Assembly (NCBI GenBank): GCA_024644775.1
Contig: JAHEHB010000381.1
Span: 1 to 5,331, forward strand
Reading direction: 5' to 3'
DNA: 5,331 bases
Source: Deltaproteobacteria bacterium
GTDB taxonomy: Bacteria > Desulfobacterota > Desulfobacteria > Desulfobacterales > SURF-15
A model generated the notes under the pieces. The model saw nothing but the letters and a program-made list of their open reading frames with translations, ran no database searches and had not been told where the DNA came from. The position numbers and the translations under genes are program-made. Below, in pieces: positions 4,302 to 5,331 of the stretch (position 1 is its first letter; each line of letters opens with the position of its first letter).

Positions 4302-5331
4302 ATGCATACCCTACTTATAATGAATCCGGGCCATTTTCATGCGGGCCTGGTATTACGCGAATCCCATCCCGGTTTATCAAAAGACATATTCGTATATTCA
4401 GAGAGTGGGTCGGATCTTGATCGATTCAAGGAAATGGCCGAATCATTTAACCGACGAAACGTAAATCCCACCCACTGGAGAATTCATATCTATACGGGAC
4501 CGAACTATCTCCAAAAACTCATCGATGAAAAGAAAGGTGATATTGTTCTCCTAGCCGGGAAAAACGACACCCGAATGGAATACATCGAGACGCTGAATCG
4601 TGCCGGATTCTGTGTTTTGGCGGACAAACCCTGGATAACCACCGAAAATACATTGCCTTTTATGCATTCCGCCATGGTAAAAGACAGGCCGTTAACCCTT
4701 GACATTATGACAGAGCGCTTCGAAATTACGGCCATCCTTTTAAAAGAATTTATTGCACGAAAGGAAGTATTTGGAGACGTGCACATCAGTGATGATGGAA
4801 CTCCCTCAATTTACAAAGAAACCGTCCATCATCTCTATAAAATCGTAAATGAAAAACCACTGGTTCGGCCCCCTTGGTTTTTCGACACGCATATCCAAGG
4901 AGACGGTATTATCGACGTAACCACCCACCTGGTGGATATGACCCACTGGATGCTGTTTCCGAAAATTCCCATCCATTTCGATGATGATATCGAGTTGCTG
5001 GAGGCGCGGCGCTGGCCCACCCGGGTTCCACTCGAAATATTCCAAAAAATCACGCAATGCGAACGTTTTCCCGATGCTGTGAATCAGGATGTGACCAAAA
5101 ACGAACTGAATTACTTTTGCAACGGGGACATCTTCTATCGCGTTAAAGGGATTCCGGTTCATATCCGGGTCCTTTGGAATTTGGAAGTACCTGAAGGCGG
5201 GGGAGATACTCACTATTCTTACCTTAAAGGAACGCGATCTGATCTACTCATCAGACAGGTCCCTGGATCAGGATTTCAAATTGAGCTTCTCATTGTACCC
5301 AGAGGCAGTCTTACCGAGATGGAACACGCCG
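4302..5331 (+). CDS. Putative GFO/IDH/MocA-type oxidoreductase, 3' end cut by window
   Basis: Open from the ATG at 4302 to the window edge, 343 residues visible, with AAAGGA at 4291-4296 as ribosome binding site. The N-terminal part resembles the Rossmann domain of GFO/IDH/MocA dehydrogenases, but the usual GxGxxG is replaced by NPGHFHAGL (8-16). GDIVLLAGKND (79-89) and CVLADKPW (104-111) follow; DKP stands for the EKP motif whose lysine (K109) contacts cofactor and substrate. MTERFEIT (136-143) leads into a C-terminal part with IYKETVHHLYK (170-180) and DVTTHLVD (205-212), where D205 and H209 correspond to the D-x3-H pair of the family active site. This arrangement fits proteins annotated as putative oxidoreductases with the PF16490 C-terminal domain. 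It likely uses NAD(P) on a sugar or polyol; the substrate is unknown. It is probably co-transcribed with the IMPase-like gene. The minus-strand open frames in this stretch are shadows. Confidence 0.82.
   Translation, partial: MHTLLIMNPGHFHAGLVLRESHPGLSKDIFVYSESGSDLDRFKEMAESFNRRNVNPTHWRIHIYTGPNYLQKLIDEKKGDIVLLAGKNDTRMEYIETLNRAGFCVLADKPWITTENTLPFMHSAMVKDRPLTLDIMTERFEITAILLKEFIARKEVFGDVHISDDGTPSIYKETVHHLYKIVNEKPLVRPPWFFDTHIQGDGIIDVTTHLVDMTHWMLFPKIPIHFDDDIELLEARRWPTRVPLEIFQKITQCERFPDAVNQDVTKNELNYFCNGDIFYRVKGIPVHIRVLWNLEVPEGGGDTHYSYLKGTRSDLLIRQVPGSGFQIELLIVPRGSLTEMEHA

Noticed and set aside
4505..5213. Three minus-strand frames in the oxidoreductase region
   Set aside because: The plus strand carries an uninterrupted frame from 4302 to the window end with recognisable DKPW and DVTTHLVD motifs; the minus frames are shadows.

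Overview
The window looks like a stretch of chromosome from a Gram-negative, probably anaerobic bacterium. My best guess is a Desulfobacterota (former Deltaproteobacteria) lineage. This rests on the style of the gene set: a DapA-like protein with a long tail, a YkgJ cysteine-cluster protein, a DUF4124+SLT lytic transglycosylase, a tiny hydrophobic protein and a putative oxidoreductase with the PF16490-type C-terminus. Heptameric intergenic repeats fit the same picture. No rRNA or protein marker in the window settles it. I see no transposase, phage gene, CRISPR array or tRNA.

Layout. 1-268 (+): the 3' end of a dihydrodipicolinate-synthase-family gene. 280-441: a nested inverted-repeat element between two convergent genes. 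450-1226 (-): a YkgJ-family cysteine-cluster protein with a good sigma70-type promoter at 1260-1288. 1289-1726: AT-rich intergenic DNA with a heptamer tandem repeat. 1727-2344 (-): an exported lytic transglycosylase with a possible sigma54 promoter. 2577-2750 (+): a 57-residue membrane protein with a strong ribosome binding site. 2862-3158 (+): a small exported protein with two EF-hands. 3166-3297 (-): a probable small RNA gene with promoter, A/T upstream element, hairpins and terminator. 3452-4252 (+) and 4302-end (+): a two-gene operon of an inositol-monophosphatase-fold protein, altered at several catalytic positions, and a GFO/IDH/MocA-like putative oxidoreductase that runs off the window.

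How they fit together. The IMPase-like protein and the oxidoreductase are 49 bases apart with no terminator between them, so they are probably co-transcribed and may act on a sugar, polyol or their phosphates. The transglycosylase, the small membrane protein and the EF-hand protein all act in or beyond the inner membrane, but they have separate promoters and no shared pathway is evident.

The most interesting item is the putative small RNA on the minus strand between the EF-hand gene and the IMPase-like gene. It has a TTGACA promoter with an upstream A/T tract, a 5' hairpin, an unpaired CCUCCUUCC stretch complementary to Shine-Dalgarno sequences, and a GC hairpin followed by seven U's. No minus-strand protein gene explains that terminator. 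Seven bases of the RNA match the ribosome binding site of the neighbouring IMPase-like gene.
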